Source: Roseiflexus sp034432635 (GTDB lineage: Bacteria; Chloroflexota; Chloroflexia; Chloroflexales; Roseiflexaceae). From it: DNA of 64,000 bases. Positions 25,924 to 35,634 of the stretch are shown here, piece by piece. Position 1 is the stretch's first letter, and each line of letters opens with the position of its first letter. The stretch spans positions 1-64,000 of the forward strand of contig DAOUBK010000018.1 of assembly GCA_034432635.1 (NCBI GenBank), written 5' to 3'. Made by a program: the position numbers and the translations under genes. Below the pieces are notes generated by a model. The model ran no database searches. It was not told where the DNA came from and worked only from the letters and a program-made list of their open reading frames with translations.

Positions 25924-27051
25924 TTATCGTATGATGAGCGGCAACATGACCTGGTACTGTGTCGGTGATCCGACAGTATTTTCCTGAATGGTAAACGTCA
26001 CCGCGCCGAACTCGCCGCCGCCGGGGGTGGGGTTGAAGACCGTCACGCTTGCCGTCTCGGCAGTCGCAACATCGCTGGCGGGAATGGCGGCGGTCAGTTG
26101 GGTGCTGGAGATGAACGTCGTTGCGCGCGGACTGCCGTTCCAGTGGATAACCGAACGATCCGCACCGATTCCGTCGATAAAACCGCTGCCGTTGATGGTC
26201 AGTGTGAAATCCGTACTGCCGGCTTCTCGCTGATCTGGACTCAGACTCGTGATCTGAGGTGTGGGAATGGTTTCACCACAGATCACGAATGGTAGTCCAA
26301 CAGTTCGACCGCTACTATAATCGTTGCGCGGCGCCCACGTCCCCGACTCGCCGCTGGTCAGGTTGAGCTGGCGTGCATTATCTCCAGTTGCGGCATTTGT
26401 TAGCGGCGCCCATGGTCCGCTAAGACTTGAAGCACCTGCCATGCCCCACTCGATCCAGTAGGTACCAGGTAGCAGCGTGGTGGTAGGAAAGGGCCAGTCG
26501 ATCGTTACTGCCATGATTGGGCGAAGTGTTTGCGTCAAATCATTGGAAGGCACACGATAGACGCCGGTCCACTGGTTGTTCGTGATCGTGGCATCGATCG
26601 GTCCGGCGATCACTGCGCCGCCAGCGCCCGGTGCGCCGTTCCACAACCGTAGATCTACGACGCCGGTGATCGTTGATGTCATTCCGCTGCTGATCTGGTA
26701 CGCATAGAGCGTAATCGCGGTTGGTCGCCATCCGTTGCCGGTCACGGTGAAATCGTCCGCCAGGCGAGCGCGATCAACGCTATCTGGAGTGGACTGCGTG
26801 CGAGTTGGATCGACAAGGTACCCAAACCCCGTGTCCGGACTCTAGAGTGAACTGGTATCAGCGCCGTCGGAAGCATTGTCTGTTCCGGTGATGAATGTGC
26901 CGTTGGTGAACAGCGGCGTGGTGGAGCATGACGGCGGGACATTGGCCTGCGCCCAGTGGGGAGTAAGACCGATGCTGCCGATCAGCCCCGCACAAAGACT
27001 CAAAATTGTCAGCGCGCGGATGAAGAGATTGAAAGAAATGGAAGGCTTCAT
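25924..27051 (-). pseudogene. Secreted IPT/TIG-domain surface protein gene with an in-frame TAG
   Basis: From an ATG at 27051 the frame gives a signal peptide (LTILSLCAGLIGSIGL, ending near HWAQA) and then FTNGTFITGTDNASDGADTSSL. A TAG follows at 26844-26842. The same frame continues without shift through DFTVTGNGWRPTAITLYAYQ and an IPT/TIG immunoglobulin-like domain (about 105 residues before the end, TPQITSLSPDQREAGSTDF...). The end is QYQVMLPLIIR. The full length would be 375 residues. The TAG may derive from CAG. It is probably a recently broken adhesin-like or structural protein, unless amber readthrough occurs. The C-terminal hydrophobic Pro motif recalls other exported Chloroflexi proteins. 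Confidence 0.72.
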
Positions 27052-27301
27052 CGGTGATTCCTTCTCGAATTGTTCTGCCGGTAGTGTCTATATTCATTTG
27101 TGGATTGCATTGCGTTTCACCACGATGGGACGACTTGTGTATGATGTGTCCGCCGACCTTGTTCCTGATGGGGCGCCTTCATTTGTTGCTGGACGATGGG
27201 TAGCAGGGAAGCGTGGTTTTCGTTTCACCTGTATCGTGTGCGGCAGGGATGAATGTTGTATGAAGGGGAGCGCGGGGCTGCACAGGGGCGCGGTGGGGCT
27301 A

Positions 27302-28210
27302 TTATCGATGCCCTGCCTTCGTCCATGCATAGATGCGACCCTGCTCGACGAAGCCGAGGCTGGCGTAGAAGTGGCGCGCCGGTTGATCCTCCGGTTCGCT
27401 GCCGTAGAACACCGTCACATGGCGTGCATCGTACCCCTGCAAGCGACGCAGACCTTCCAGCACGAGTGCGCGCGCCAGTCCGCGACGGCGGTGTGCAGCG
27501 CGACATCCCAGCGGCTCGATCTCGCCAACGCGGTTGATCGGGTCGAACCACAGGGTGCAGAAGGCGGCGACGGTTCCGTCTGCTGCAACTGCAATCAGGT
27601 CGAGATCAGGGCAGTAGGCGGGAGCGTGCGTAATGGCGCGATACCGGGCAATGGTCATCCGCGATGGCGCGAAGGCGTCGCGGTGCGCTTCGACCCGGGC
27701 AGGTATGTCATCTTCGCCATTCATAGTGCGGATGACATAACCGGCGGGGATGTCCGGCTCAGGCACACGTCGACTCAGATCGTGCACGCTGAGCGAAAGG
27801 AAGTGTTCGGTGCGCCGGTAGCCGCGCTGCCTGAGCAGTTCGTTGCGCCAGGCATCGTGCGCATAACTCCAGACCGACACATGTGGATGCGGATCATCAA
27901 CGGCAAGACGACTCAGGTGCTCGACCCAGTCGAGCATTGCCGGTTCGATGGAGCGGTGCGCCGGGTGCACCAGCAGATCCACCTGATGCTCACTGGGCCA
28001 GGTAAACCCGACTAGCGCGCCCTGATGGTCGAACCAGAGACGGATGCGTGTCGTCAGGGCATGGGTATCTTCGTCGGTGAAGCGCCACCAGTCGAGGTTA
28101 CCGACGTGGCAGTACACCAGCGGACCTTCGAGCGCTTCGATTTCCGCAACCAGTTGACGCATGCGGGCATAATCGTCTTCACTGGCATAGAGACGGGACG
28201 TGGCTGCCAT
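27302..28210 (-). CDS. GNAT-family acetyltransferase with two tandem domains
   Basis: A 302-residue protein. The N-terminal half is a degenerate GNAT fold (LLVHPAHRSIEPAMLDWV). The C-terminal half (about 155-300) has the acetyl-CoA loop EPLGCRAAHRRRGLARALVLEGL, a good R/QxxGxG/A-like site, and the terminal ARHFYASLGFVEQGR. The tandem layout resembles mycothiol synthase and other two-domain acetyltransferases. Substrate unknown. Confidence 0.8.
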   Translation of the reverse strand: MAATSRLYASEDDYARMRQLVAEIEALEGPLVYCHVGNLDWWRFTDEDTHALTTRIRLWFDHQGALVGFTWPSEHQVDLLVHPAHRSIEPAMLDWVEHLSRLAVDDPHPHVSVWSYAHDAWRNELLRQRGYRRTEHFLSLSVHDLSRRVPEPDIPAGYVIRTMNGEDDIPARVEAHRDAFAPSRMTIARYRAITHAPAYCPDLDLIAVAADGTVAAFCTLWFDPINRVGEIEPLGCRAAHRRRGLARALVLEGLRRLQGYDARHVTVFYGSEPEDQPARHFYASLGFVEQGRIYAWTKAGHR

Positions 28211-28376
28211 AGTATCTGCGAATGTTTTCGGGTGGAACCGGATTTTCCGACCGGCGATACACGCTTCGGCACAATCTCTGGGATCGCGCAGTTGTGCCGG
28301 GAAGAGTGTTCGATGGTTTCACGTTTCCTGCGGACAGCGGTGCGTTCATTGCCTTTCGGGCGGTAGCGTGCCTGAG

Positions 28377-29163
28377 TTAGAACAGGCTTGCCGTAGACCG
28401 ACAGCGACAAGACGCCTGAAGCCATGCCTCGTCATCCGGAGAGAGCGGTGGCGGTGGAGGCGGCTCACAGTGGTCAACGCGCAGATCATACTGTCCTTCG
28501 GCATATGCTTCGTTCAGCGCCGCACCCAGATCGAGCGGAACGTCGGAGTCAGGCTCGCGGAGCGGAACTGGCACGACGGGCAGCCGATCTTGTAATTGAA
28601 CGGGCCAGATTTCAACGCGTGGACGCTGATCGGCGCGACTGAGCATAACAACGTATGGCTTAGGGGCCAGAGTGTTGCCAGCGAGGGCCGCCGCCCGCCG
28701 CGCAGCAGATCAATCTCGATCAGATGTATCGATCTGCGGATGATCTCCCGACGTTTGCATTCATATGCATCGGCAGCATCGACGCCTGTACGTTTGTTCG
28801 CCGGGGAGAGGAGTTCTATCACCATGACAACCATTTCGTCTCTCACTGTGCGCACTTCGAGGCGGCTATAGCGTGTTTCGATCTCAACCTCCAGCGCTCC
28901 ACCACCGGTGCTGGCGCAACGGGTGTGGCGGTCACACGGCTCTGCTGCTCACGCTCGACGATGGCAATGTCGGGAACGAGAAACCGGGAAAGGTTGACGT
29001 CAATAGTCTCGAATGCTGTGTAAGGTACGATGACGGCTACGTACTGCGGACTGAGACGGGGCTGGAGTTGCCGTCGCATAGCGGTAATCAGCCCGACATA
29101 TACATCGGGCCAGATCGCCGCCGATTCGAGATACGGATCCATACCTGGGAACGGTGATTGCAT
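28377..29163 (-). pseudogene. DUF4058 gene broken by two frameshifts
   Basis: Three consecutive minus-strand frames together encode one DUF4058 protein. Frame 1 (from 29163) starts QSPFPGMDPYLES and runs to APVVERW. A one-base loss near 28895 then moves the continuation EVEIETRYSRLEVRTVRDE and VIELLSPANKRTG into a second frame. A second shift near 28670 moves PKPYVVMLSRADQRPRVEIW and VPLDLGAALNEAYAEGQYDLR into a third. All the conserved blocks of the family are present and in order, so the loss is recent. The role of DUF4058 is unknown; it is multicopy in Chloroflexi and cyanobacteria. Confidence 0.85.
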
Positions 29164-29331
29164 ACGCCCCTCCTCCAGGTATTGTAGCACGAATGCAGGA
29201 GTACGATCTCTCGCATCTGCGCCGGATCATCGGGTGGCGCTATGCATACCCGGCGGCTCAGGCGGCATCGTACTGCGTTGCGTGTACTGTGGTGAGCGGC
29301 GTGGTTGGGCACAGGCGTAGCGAAATAATGT

Positions 29332-30207
29332 CTATATCATCCCATACCGCGCCCACGCCTCAAGGCCGGCGCGAATGAGCGCTGTGCCTGAGGCAGCACT
29401 TATGGCACTGCCGGGACCCGCGCCGTACACCGAAACGACCGCAAACGCGCCAACTTTACCGGTTGCCATGACCATCTCGATGGCTGCCTGTACCTGAGCC
29501 AGTCCCGGACCGTTCGGTTCCCGGGTGGCATGGTTGGGTACGAGCGATGCGTCGAGAATGTCCGAGTCGACGTGGAGATAGATCACATCACTGGTTGCAG
29601 CGAGCTCTGTGAGTGGTTCAGCGAGGTCATCGACACGCGCGATACGGGTTTCGGTCGCGCGGATCAGTTGCTCTTCGGGCGGATCGAGGTTGCGCCCATC
29701 GACCAGCAGAATCTGGTCGGTTGGCAGCGGTGCTTCAAGACCTGCCCGCTCGCGCCATTGGGGGAGCGCCAGCCCTGCACAGACCGCCACCGGCATACCT
29801 CCCAGCATCCCGGAGAGTGTGGTGCGAGGTGTGTTGTAGTCGCCATGGGCATCGAACCAGACCAGACCGATGCGGGTGTACGGATGACACGAACGTTGCA
29901 ACCCGGCGATGACACCAACCGCGTGGGTGCAGTCACCACCGACAATGAGCGGCACCCGTCCAATTGTGCGTGCAGCAGCAACGTCATCGGCGATCGTGCG
30001 ACACATCCATCCCAGGTTCGACGGTTCATCGGCGCTCCGGTGCATTTCGGGCATGTGCGGCTCGACAATCGTGAAGGGGACGCCTGCGGCGCTGTATACG
30101 CCGGAGGCGGCGTAGGCGCTGAGCGCGCGTTCGTCTCCTTCGGCGGGAGTGCTGCCACGATACCGTATGCCGATCACCTGGAGGTGCGTGAGGTGCTGTG
30201 TGCTCAT
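29332..30207 (-). CDS. Arginase/ureohydrolase-family protein
   Basis: A 291-residue metallohydrolase of the arginase/agmatinase fold. Metal-site motifs are LIVGGDCTHAVG (about residue 92), LVWFDAHGDYNTP (about residue 117) and IYLHVDSDILDAS (about residue 215). In classic arginases the first motif is GGDH; here the His ligand is Cys, as in the arginase-like subgroup with GGDC. The third motif keeps both Asp. Hydrolysis of a guanidino or related C-N bond is likely but the substrate cannot be named. The ATG is at 30207. Confidence 0.85.
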   Translation of the reverse strand: MSTQHLTHLQVIGIRYRGSTPAEGDERALSAYAASGVYSAAGVPFTIVEPHMPEMHRSADEPSNLGWMCRTIADDVAAARTIGRVPLIVGGDCTHAVGVIAGLQRSCHPYTRIGLVWFDAHGDYNTPRTTLSGMLGGMPVAVCAGLALPQWRERAGLEAPLPTDQILLVDGRNLDPPEEQLIRATETRIARVDDLAEPLTELAATSDVIYLHVDSDILDASLVPNHATREPNGPGLAQVQAAIEMVMATGKVGAFAVVSVYGAGPGSAISAASGTALIRAGLEAWARYGMI

Positions 30208-30344
30208 AGTCAGAACTTTCGTTTGTTGAGCGCTGTTCCAGAGAAGATAGATTTCCGGACTCCGACTTACCCCTTACCTCGTCAAGTTGCCTTCCTCTCT
30301 GGTGGGAAAAGGAGGGGTGCAAGCATCAGGACGACCTGCCTCTT

Positions 30345-30512
30345 TGCGGTTTAAGGGGCGAACAGAACATATGAGCCAAAGCGCCTTCTGTCGCAGCGGA
30401 ATACCCCGGCGCAGGCCGCTCCTCTCCTCTCCCGCATCGCGGGAGAGGGGCCGGGGGTGAGGGCCTTCAGGGCGTTCCCAAGCCCTATCTCTCGCACACA
30501 CTTGCCTGTTCT
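30345..30512 (-). repeat. 180-bp dispersed repeat, copy 2 (inverted)
   Basis: On the minus strand it has gatagggcttggg, CCCTCACCCCCGGCCCCTC, the CTCCCgcgatgcGGGAG palindrome, and gctcatatgttctgttcgcccc, in the same order as at 8296-8475. The rest of 30208-30642 holds no gene that I can see. Confidence 0.75.
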
Positions 30513-30642
30513 GTCTGCCCCTGAATTCTTTGCCGGGAGTCTCAGGAGATGGCGCACAGGCGTGTGCTGAAATCATCCCTGAAAAGGAAACTGAGAGCAG
30601 GACGAGGCAGCGTCCTGATGTTCAAATCGCCATCATTGCGTG

Positions 30643-33600
30643 TTACAACCGCACCCGGATCGTTTTGATCTCGAACGGGCGCACGTTACATCGCACCCTG
30701 TTCCCGGCCACCGTCACTGGTCCGGTCTCGCGTTCCAGCAGATCGACCTCCACTGCCGACTCCACCGGTCGTCCGAAGTCGAGGCAAACCTGACCCCGCT
30801 GGTTATGCGCTTCGTACATGCGCACGATCAACCCATCGCCGTCATCCGCAGTTTTGATCGTTTCGACCACGACGTGATCACTCTCGACGCGCAGGAATGA
30901 CCGCCCTTCCGCCGGAACTTCACCCATGACCGTCACCGGGCGCAAGGGTGCATTCAGTTCATACGCGCGGCGGGTGACCTGTGCTTCGCGCCAGTCACCG
31001 GCGTGGGGTAGCAGGCTATACGTAAAGCGATGCATCCCGCGATCCGCCTGCGGATCAGGGATGACCGCCGATTTGAGCAGTGAAATGCCGAGAGTGTTGT
31101 GGAGCAGACTGTGACCGTATTTTCCGTTGTTCATCAGCGCCACGCCATACCCGCCCTCGCCGAGATCGATCCAGCGATGCGCACATACCTCGAAGCGTGC
31201 CCAATCCCAGCTCGTATTGCGGTGGGTCGGACGTTCGACTGCGCCAAACTGAATTTCACAGGTGGCGCGGGTTGCGTTGAGTCGCAGCGGGAACAGGACG
31301 CGCAACAGGTTCTGCCGTTCCTGCCAGTCCACTTCTGTATCGAAGTCGATCCGGCGACTGTTGCGCCACAGACTGATCCGCTGGCGAATCGTGCTCCTGC
31401 CGAAGCGCCGTACAATTTCCACCGTTGCCCGCAGCGGTCCTTCTTCGACCACACGCCATTCGCTGATGTCGTGGATCGGGTACGGTTTTTCGAGGTAGAA
31501 GGGATCGATATCCCAGGCATCCCAGAACATCGGGCGGTCTTCGTACAGGACGAGCTGGTTGCCGCTGGCGCCTTCGGCGATAATTTCGCGCTCATAGCGT
31601 GCATCGTAGAGCGATCCGATTTCACCGTGTGCATCGAACTCGATACGCAACTCATCGGACGCCAGATATTCGCGGCGGGTGATGAAACGGGCAGGCGGGA
31701 TGGTGTGGGAGGATTTGTCGATAGCAGCGTACCCGAATGCCGGCACGGACGCCTCTACCAGCAGTGCGCGCGTCCCATCCAGCTGCTCGACCGTCTGCGT
31801 CACGCCGGTAACCGCCGGTCGCGGACGGTCATCAAGCGGAATGGCGACACATTCGGTACGATCCCACGCCAGGCTATTGAACACTGCCAGGCGTGGCGCA
31901 GCTCCGTTGCCGTCACTCTCGGTCAGGTCGGTAATTGCGGCGTAGCGCACCGTCTCGACCGTTTCGCGCACCTCGGCAAACTGACGTTCGCTCTCGACAT
32001 ACACCAGCGGTACCGAACTGCCGGGCAAAATATCGTGGAACTGGTTGAGCAGCACCGTGCGCCAGGCGGCGTCGAGGTCTGCCTGACGGTTGATCGCCCC
32101 CTGTGTGGCTGCCCAGGCGTTGAGCCATTCGGCTTCGCGCAGCAGGAGTTCTGCCTGACGATTGTTCTGCTTGGTACGCGCCTGGCTGGTGTAGGTGCCA
32201 CGGTGATATTCCAGGTACAGCTCACCGACCCACACCGGCAGATGCGGATTGTTCCAGACGCGCTGCCGCAGGCGCTGGAAGTACTGCTCGACACGACCGG
32301 GGCGCACAACCGGGAAGCCTGGCAGGTCGTCCATGACCCGCGCCAGTTCGAGCATCTCCTCGGTCGGACCGCCGCCGCCATCGCCATGTCCATAAATGTA
32401 GAGCACCTCATCGTTGATGTCCTTCTGGCGGTAGTGGTTCCACGTTCCCAAGACCTCTGACGGGAGCATGCTGCCGTTGTAGGTATAGAACTGCGCTTCG
32501 GTCGGGTTGGGTTTCACCGGCGCGGAGGTTGCGGTCACGAAATGCGCTAGCACCTCGGAGCCATCGATCCCGCGCCAGCGGAATGTATCATAGGGCATGC
32601 GGTTGAACTGGTTCCAGCTAATTTTCGTCGTCATGAAGCACGTAATGCCTGCCAGCCGCATGATCTGTGGTAGTGCCGCCGAGTAGCCGAACACATCCGG
32701 CAACCAGATCACGTGCTCGATGGGACCAAACTCACCCTCGAAGAAGCGGATGCCGTGGATCACCTGGCGCACCAGCGATTCGCCGCCGGTTACGTTGCAA
32801 TCTGGTTCGAGCCACATTGCGCCGACCGGCTCGAACCGTCCCTCGGCGACGCGCTGGCACAACCGCTCGTACAACTCCGGATCGTCCTGCTTGAGGAACG
32901 AATAGGTCTGCGGCTGGCTCATGCTGAAATGATACTCCGGGTAGCGTTCCATCAGGTGCAGCGCAGTCGCAACCGTATGCGCAATTTTCTGGCGGGTGCG
33001 CCACAGGGGCCAGAGCCAGGCGACATCCATATGCGCGTGACCGGTCGCCAGCACGATTGGGCGTTGTCCAGGCTCCAGGTTGGCTGTCAGAGTCTCACGC
33101 AGGAAGGTAAGCGCTGCGCCAGCCGAGATGGCGAAGCGTTCACTCTGCCACCCCTCGCGCAGGTCGAGCAGGTTATACGCACGATTGATCCGGTCGAGCA
33201 GGGCATGTTTCTCCGGATCGCTCTCGCGGTAGGTGGGGATCACATTGAGCACAGCGTACATGATGGCGGTCAGGCGACCAATGACCTCGTCGCGCAGTTG
33301 CAGTTCCAGCCCGCCAAACGGACGGGGGTAAGGGGTATAGCAGCGGATCAGCACTTCATGGTCCCCCTCGTGTGCACTCTCAGGAAGGAGCACAGAGGGG
33401 TGCGGCTCATCGATTCCGGCGATCGCACGCCCGTCGAGGTAGGCGATGCCCTCGATCCCTGCATGGTGCCCAGTGGGCCAGAAGAGGCGCACTAGCACCT
33501 GGCGTCCGCGCCATTCTTCAGGAACGCGCAGGGTAGCACGCAGCCAGTGGGTATGCCCGCCATCGACCGGCATACCCCACGGAAGCGGCTCATCCGGCTT

Positions 33601-33819
33601 ATCTGGGTTCTGCGGGTCGCCGCCCCAGCGTTCACCGACCTTCAGCGGACGCCAGGATGGGTCATCAGATGGCGGCGGCGGGGACATGGCATGGTCGGGC
33701 GGCGCACCTGGCGCCGGGCAGGTCCACACAGCGGTAATCGGACGGGTATCGCGGATGATGGCGGCGCGCATCTCTTCCAGACGCGCCTTCAGTTTTTCGA
33801 CGGTGAAGAAGAGCATCAT
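30643..33819 (-). CDS. Alpha-mannosidase (glycoside hydrolase family 38)
   Basis: A 1058-residue cytoplasmic GH38 enzyme. An N-terminal beta domain with the sugar-binding HTHWLRATLRVP leads to the catalytic barrel with ATGHAHMDVAWLWP (zinc His and Asp, about residue 275), QPQTYSFLKQDDPELYE, EPVGAMWLEPDCNVTGGESL and WLPDVFGYSAALPQIM (nucleophile Asp near residue 390). The middle and C-terminal beta-sandwich domains follow (EPVMWDAWDID-like region WDAWDIDPFYLEKP). Length and order fit Ams1/MngB-type mannosidases acting on mannosides or mannosylated glycans. Two adjacent ATG codons at 33819 and 33816 are possible; AAGGA is six bases before the first. The gene stands alone on a long monocistronic stretch. 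Confidence 0.93.
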   Translation of the reverse strand: MMLFFTVEKLKARLEEMRAAIIRDTRPITAVWTCPAPGAPPDHAMSPPPPSDDPSWRPLKVGERWGGDPQNPDKPDEPLPWGMPVDGGHTHWLRATLRVPEEWRGRQVLVRLFWPTGHHAGIEGIAYLDGRAIAGIDEPHPSVLLPESAHEGDHEVLIRCYTPYPRPFGGLELQLRDEVIGRLTAIMYAVLNVIPTYRESDPEKHALLDRINRAYNLLDLREGWQSERFAISAGAALTFLRETLTANLEPGQRPIVLATGHAHMDVAWLWPLWRTRQKIAHTVATALHLMERYPEYHFSMSQPQTYSFLKQDDPELYERLCQRVAEGRFEPVGAMWLEPDCNVTGGESLVRQVIHGIRFFEGEFGPIEHVIWLPDVFGYSAALPQIMRLAGITCFMTTKISWNQFNRMPYDTFRWRGIDGSEVLAHFVTATSAPVKPNPTEAQFYTYNGSMLPSEVLGTWNHYRQKDINDEVLYIYGHGDGGGGPTEEMLELARVMDDLPGFPVVRPGRVEQYFQRLRQRVWNNPHLPVWVGELYLEYHRGTYTSQARTKQNNRQAELLLREAEWLNAWAATQGAINRQADLDAAWRTVLLNQFHDILPGSSVPLVYVESERQFAEVRETVETVRYAAITDLTESDGNGAAPRLAVFNSLAWDRTECVAIPLDDRPRPAVTGVTQTVEQLDGTRALLVEASVPAFGYAAIDKSSHTIPPARFITRREYLASDELRIEFDAHGEIGSLYDARYEREIIAEGASGNQLVLYEDRPMFWDAWDIDPFYLEKPYPIHDISEWRVVEEGPLRATVEIVRRFGRSTIRQRISLWRNSRRIDFDTEVDWQERQNLLRVLFPLRLNATRATCEIQFGAVERPTHRNTSWDWARFEVCAHRWIDLGEGGYGVALMNNGKYGHSLLHNTLGISLLKSAVIPDPQADRGMHRFTYSLLPHAGDWREAQVTRRAYELNAPLRPVTVMGEVPAEGRSFLRVESDHVVVETIKTADDGDGLIVRMYEAHNQRGQVCLDFGRPVESAVEVDLLERETGPVTVAGNRVRCNVRPFEIKTIRVRL

Positions 33820-34068
33820 AACGGGTCCTTGGGCTAGCACGAACGGCATGTATCATACCACGAGTTGCGCGCAGGGCAGGAATGCCTGGATGTGAAAGCA
33901 TTTCTCAAAAATGGGGAGGTGTGCGATGAGCGATCAGGACTCCTCCACGGTCATAGAAGAGTATTTTGCCGCTCTGTACCCTGTGCCGGGGTCTTTGCGC
34001 AACAGCCTGGACGATTCGAATCGCGGGTGCGTGGCAAGACGATCGCCGAAAGCGATTGGAGTCTGCTG
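33820..34068. other. Intergenic region with a possible gene remnant
   Basis: At 33926 an ATG with an AGGTG-like site opens about 34 codons (SDQDSSTVIEEYFAALYP) before sequence that runs into repeat DNA. It might be the 5' fragment of a lost gene. Nothing else coding is seen. Confidence 0.3.
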
Positions 34069-34397
34069 CTCATCACCGATGGTATCAAATCTGGTGTCAT
34101 AGAAGTCGTGGCGCGTGATCGCAGCATCGCTCTGGCGCCGCACCCGCACACCGCACTGCTGTACGCAGGAGCCGGTATGCTCCCTGGGAGCGCGCGCCTC
34201 CGGCGTGCCCACACCACGGAACCGCATGTCCTGCCGCCACACGCTGACCAGGCGCCTCCCGTACCCAACGGGGGCGGGTTGGGGTGGGGGCCTCCCGCAC
34301 TGCGACGACCCGCCAGCAACGCGCCGGTGGGACGCCCGGTCGCACGCAGCATGCGGATGACCTCTGAACGATGCCCATCTTTGAGCAAGAGGTGATA
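34069..34397 (-). repeat. About 310-bp dispersed repeat, copy 1
   Basis: On the minus strand this shares many long identical stretches, in order, with 57484-57790: gatgggcatcgttcag, gctgcgtgcgacc, ctggcgggtcgtcgc, gtgcgggagg, gcgctcccaggg and ccagatttgata. It lies between the mannosidase and trpD and has no protein-like reading. Confidence 0.8.
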
Positions 34398-34560
34398 CGA
34401 TCTGCCGGCTCGGCCGCTGGTACACCATCTTTGATAGGGACAGAAGTGCCATGAGAAGCGGCGAATCCCGCTATCGGTTGCGCCTTACCAGGAGTTTTCT
34501 CGTTGAAGCCCGCCAGGATGTATCGCCGGTTCGCCAGCGTCTGGCGCCGGATAACGGTGT

Positions 34561-34608
34561 GGAACGTCGAGCGTTGAGCGTTGAGCGTTGAACGTTCAAT
34601 GTTCAACC
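34561..34608. repeat. GTTGAGC/GTTGAAC array, copy 4, ending in an inversion
   Basis: GTTGAGC units are followed by GTTGAACGTTCAATGTTCAAC, where the orientation flips and forms a palindrome. It is 10 bases downstream of the trpD stop. Confidence 0.75.
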
Positions 34609-34617
34609 GCTTTCACC

Positions 34618-35634
34618 CTAACCCTGGCTTACTGCGATCAGTCGCTCCAGGTGCGCCAGAGCTGCACCGCTTTCCAGGCTATGTCGCGCCTGACGCAGCC
34701 CCTCGTGCAGGTCGGCGGCGCGGTCGGCAGCAACCAGTGCAGCGGCGGCATTCAGGAGCGCTGCATCACGTCGTGCGCCCTGATCCTCGCCTGCAAGGAT
34801 GCCGCGCACGATGGCAACATTGACGGCGACATCACCGCCACGCAGCGCTTCACGTGGTGCGGGGGTAAGTCCCAGATCGGCAGCGGTTACTTCGTAGCGC
34901 TGTGGCGCGTGACCGGCGCGCACGTCGATCACCAGGTTCGGTCCACTGAGCGTCAATTCGTCGAGACCACTGTGTCCGTGGATGACCAGCGCGTGCTGTG
35001 CGCCGAGCAGGTACAGTGCGCGTGCCATTTTCTCCGCCAGCACCGGGTCGGCAACGCCGAGCACCTGGTGGCGGGCGTGCGCCGGATTACTCAGCGGTCC
35101 AAGAATGTTGAAAACGGTGCGGATGCCGATCTCGCGGCGTACCGGACCAACGAAGCGCATTGCGGGGTGGAACTTTTGCGCGAACATAAAGCCGATGCCT
35201 GCCTGCTTCAGACAGCGCGCCACGCCGGCGGCGTCCAGTTCGATGTTGACCCCCAACCCTTCGAGCACATCGGCGGAACCGCAGACACTCGACATCGCGC
35301 GATTGCCGTGCTTGGCAACGATGGCGCCTGCACCAGCGGCGATGAAGGCAGCGGTCGTCGAGATGTTGAACGTTCCGGCGCCGTCGCCGCCGGTGCCGCA
35401 CGTGTCGAGCAGTGGCGCATCGAAGTGAACCGGAATGGCTTTTGCCCGCATCACACGCGCCATACCGGCGATTTCGGCGTCGGTTTCGCCCTTCAGGTGG
35501 AGCGCCGTGAGCAGCGCCGCAACCTGTGCCGGTGTCGCCATGCCGGTCATGATTTCTTCCATCGCTTCGGCAGCCTGATCTTCGCTGAGATCGTGGCCGC
35601 GAACGATCTGAATGATCTGATCACGGATTGGCAT
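34618..35634 (-). CDS. trpD: Anthranilate phosphoribosyltransferase
   Basis: A 338-residue enzyme that joins anthranilate to PRPP. It has LLDTCGTGGDGAGTFNIST (PRPP loop, about residue 80), KHGNRAMSSVCGSADVLE (about residue 108), FAQKFHPAMRFV and RREIGIRTVFNILGPLSNP. The ATG at 35634 has AGGAG seven bases upstream; its first 14 bases overlap the end of the ATP-grasp gene, so the two are probably translationally coupled. It is the last gene of the trpS-trpE-trpG-ATP-grasp-trpD block. Confidence 0.96.
   Translation of the reverse strand: MPIRDQIIQIVRGHDLSEDQAAEAMEEIMTGMATPAQVAALLTALHLKGETDAEIAGMARVMRAKAIPVHFDAPLLDTCGTGGDGAGTFNISTTAAFIAAGAGAIVAKHGNRAMSSVCGSADVLEGLGVNIELDAAGVARCLKQAGIGFMFAQKFHPAMRFVGPVRREIGIRTVFNILGPLSNPAHARHQVLGVADPVLAEKMARALYLLGAQHALVIHGHSGLDELTLSGPNLVIDVRAGHAPQRYEVTAADLGLTPAPREALRGGDVAVNVAIVRGILAGEDQGARRDAALLNAAAALVAADRAADLHEGLRQARHSLESGAALAHLERLIAVSQG

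Noticed and set aside
29194..29378. A short plus-strand frame between DUF4058 and the arginase-like gene
   Set aside because: There is no ribosome site or recognisable family, and part of it overlaps the arginase-like gene; it is more likely chance.
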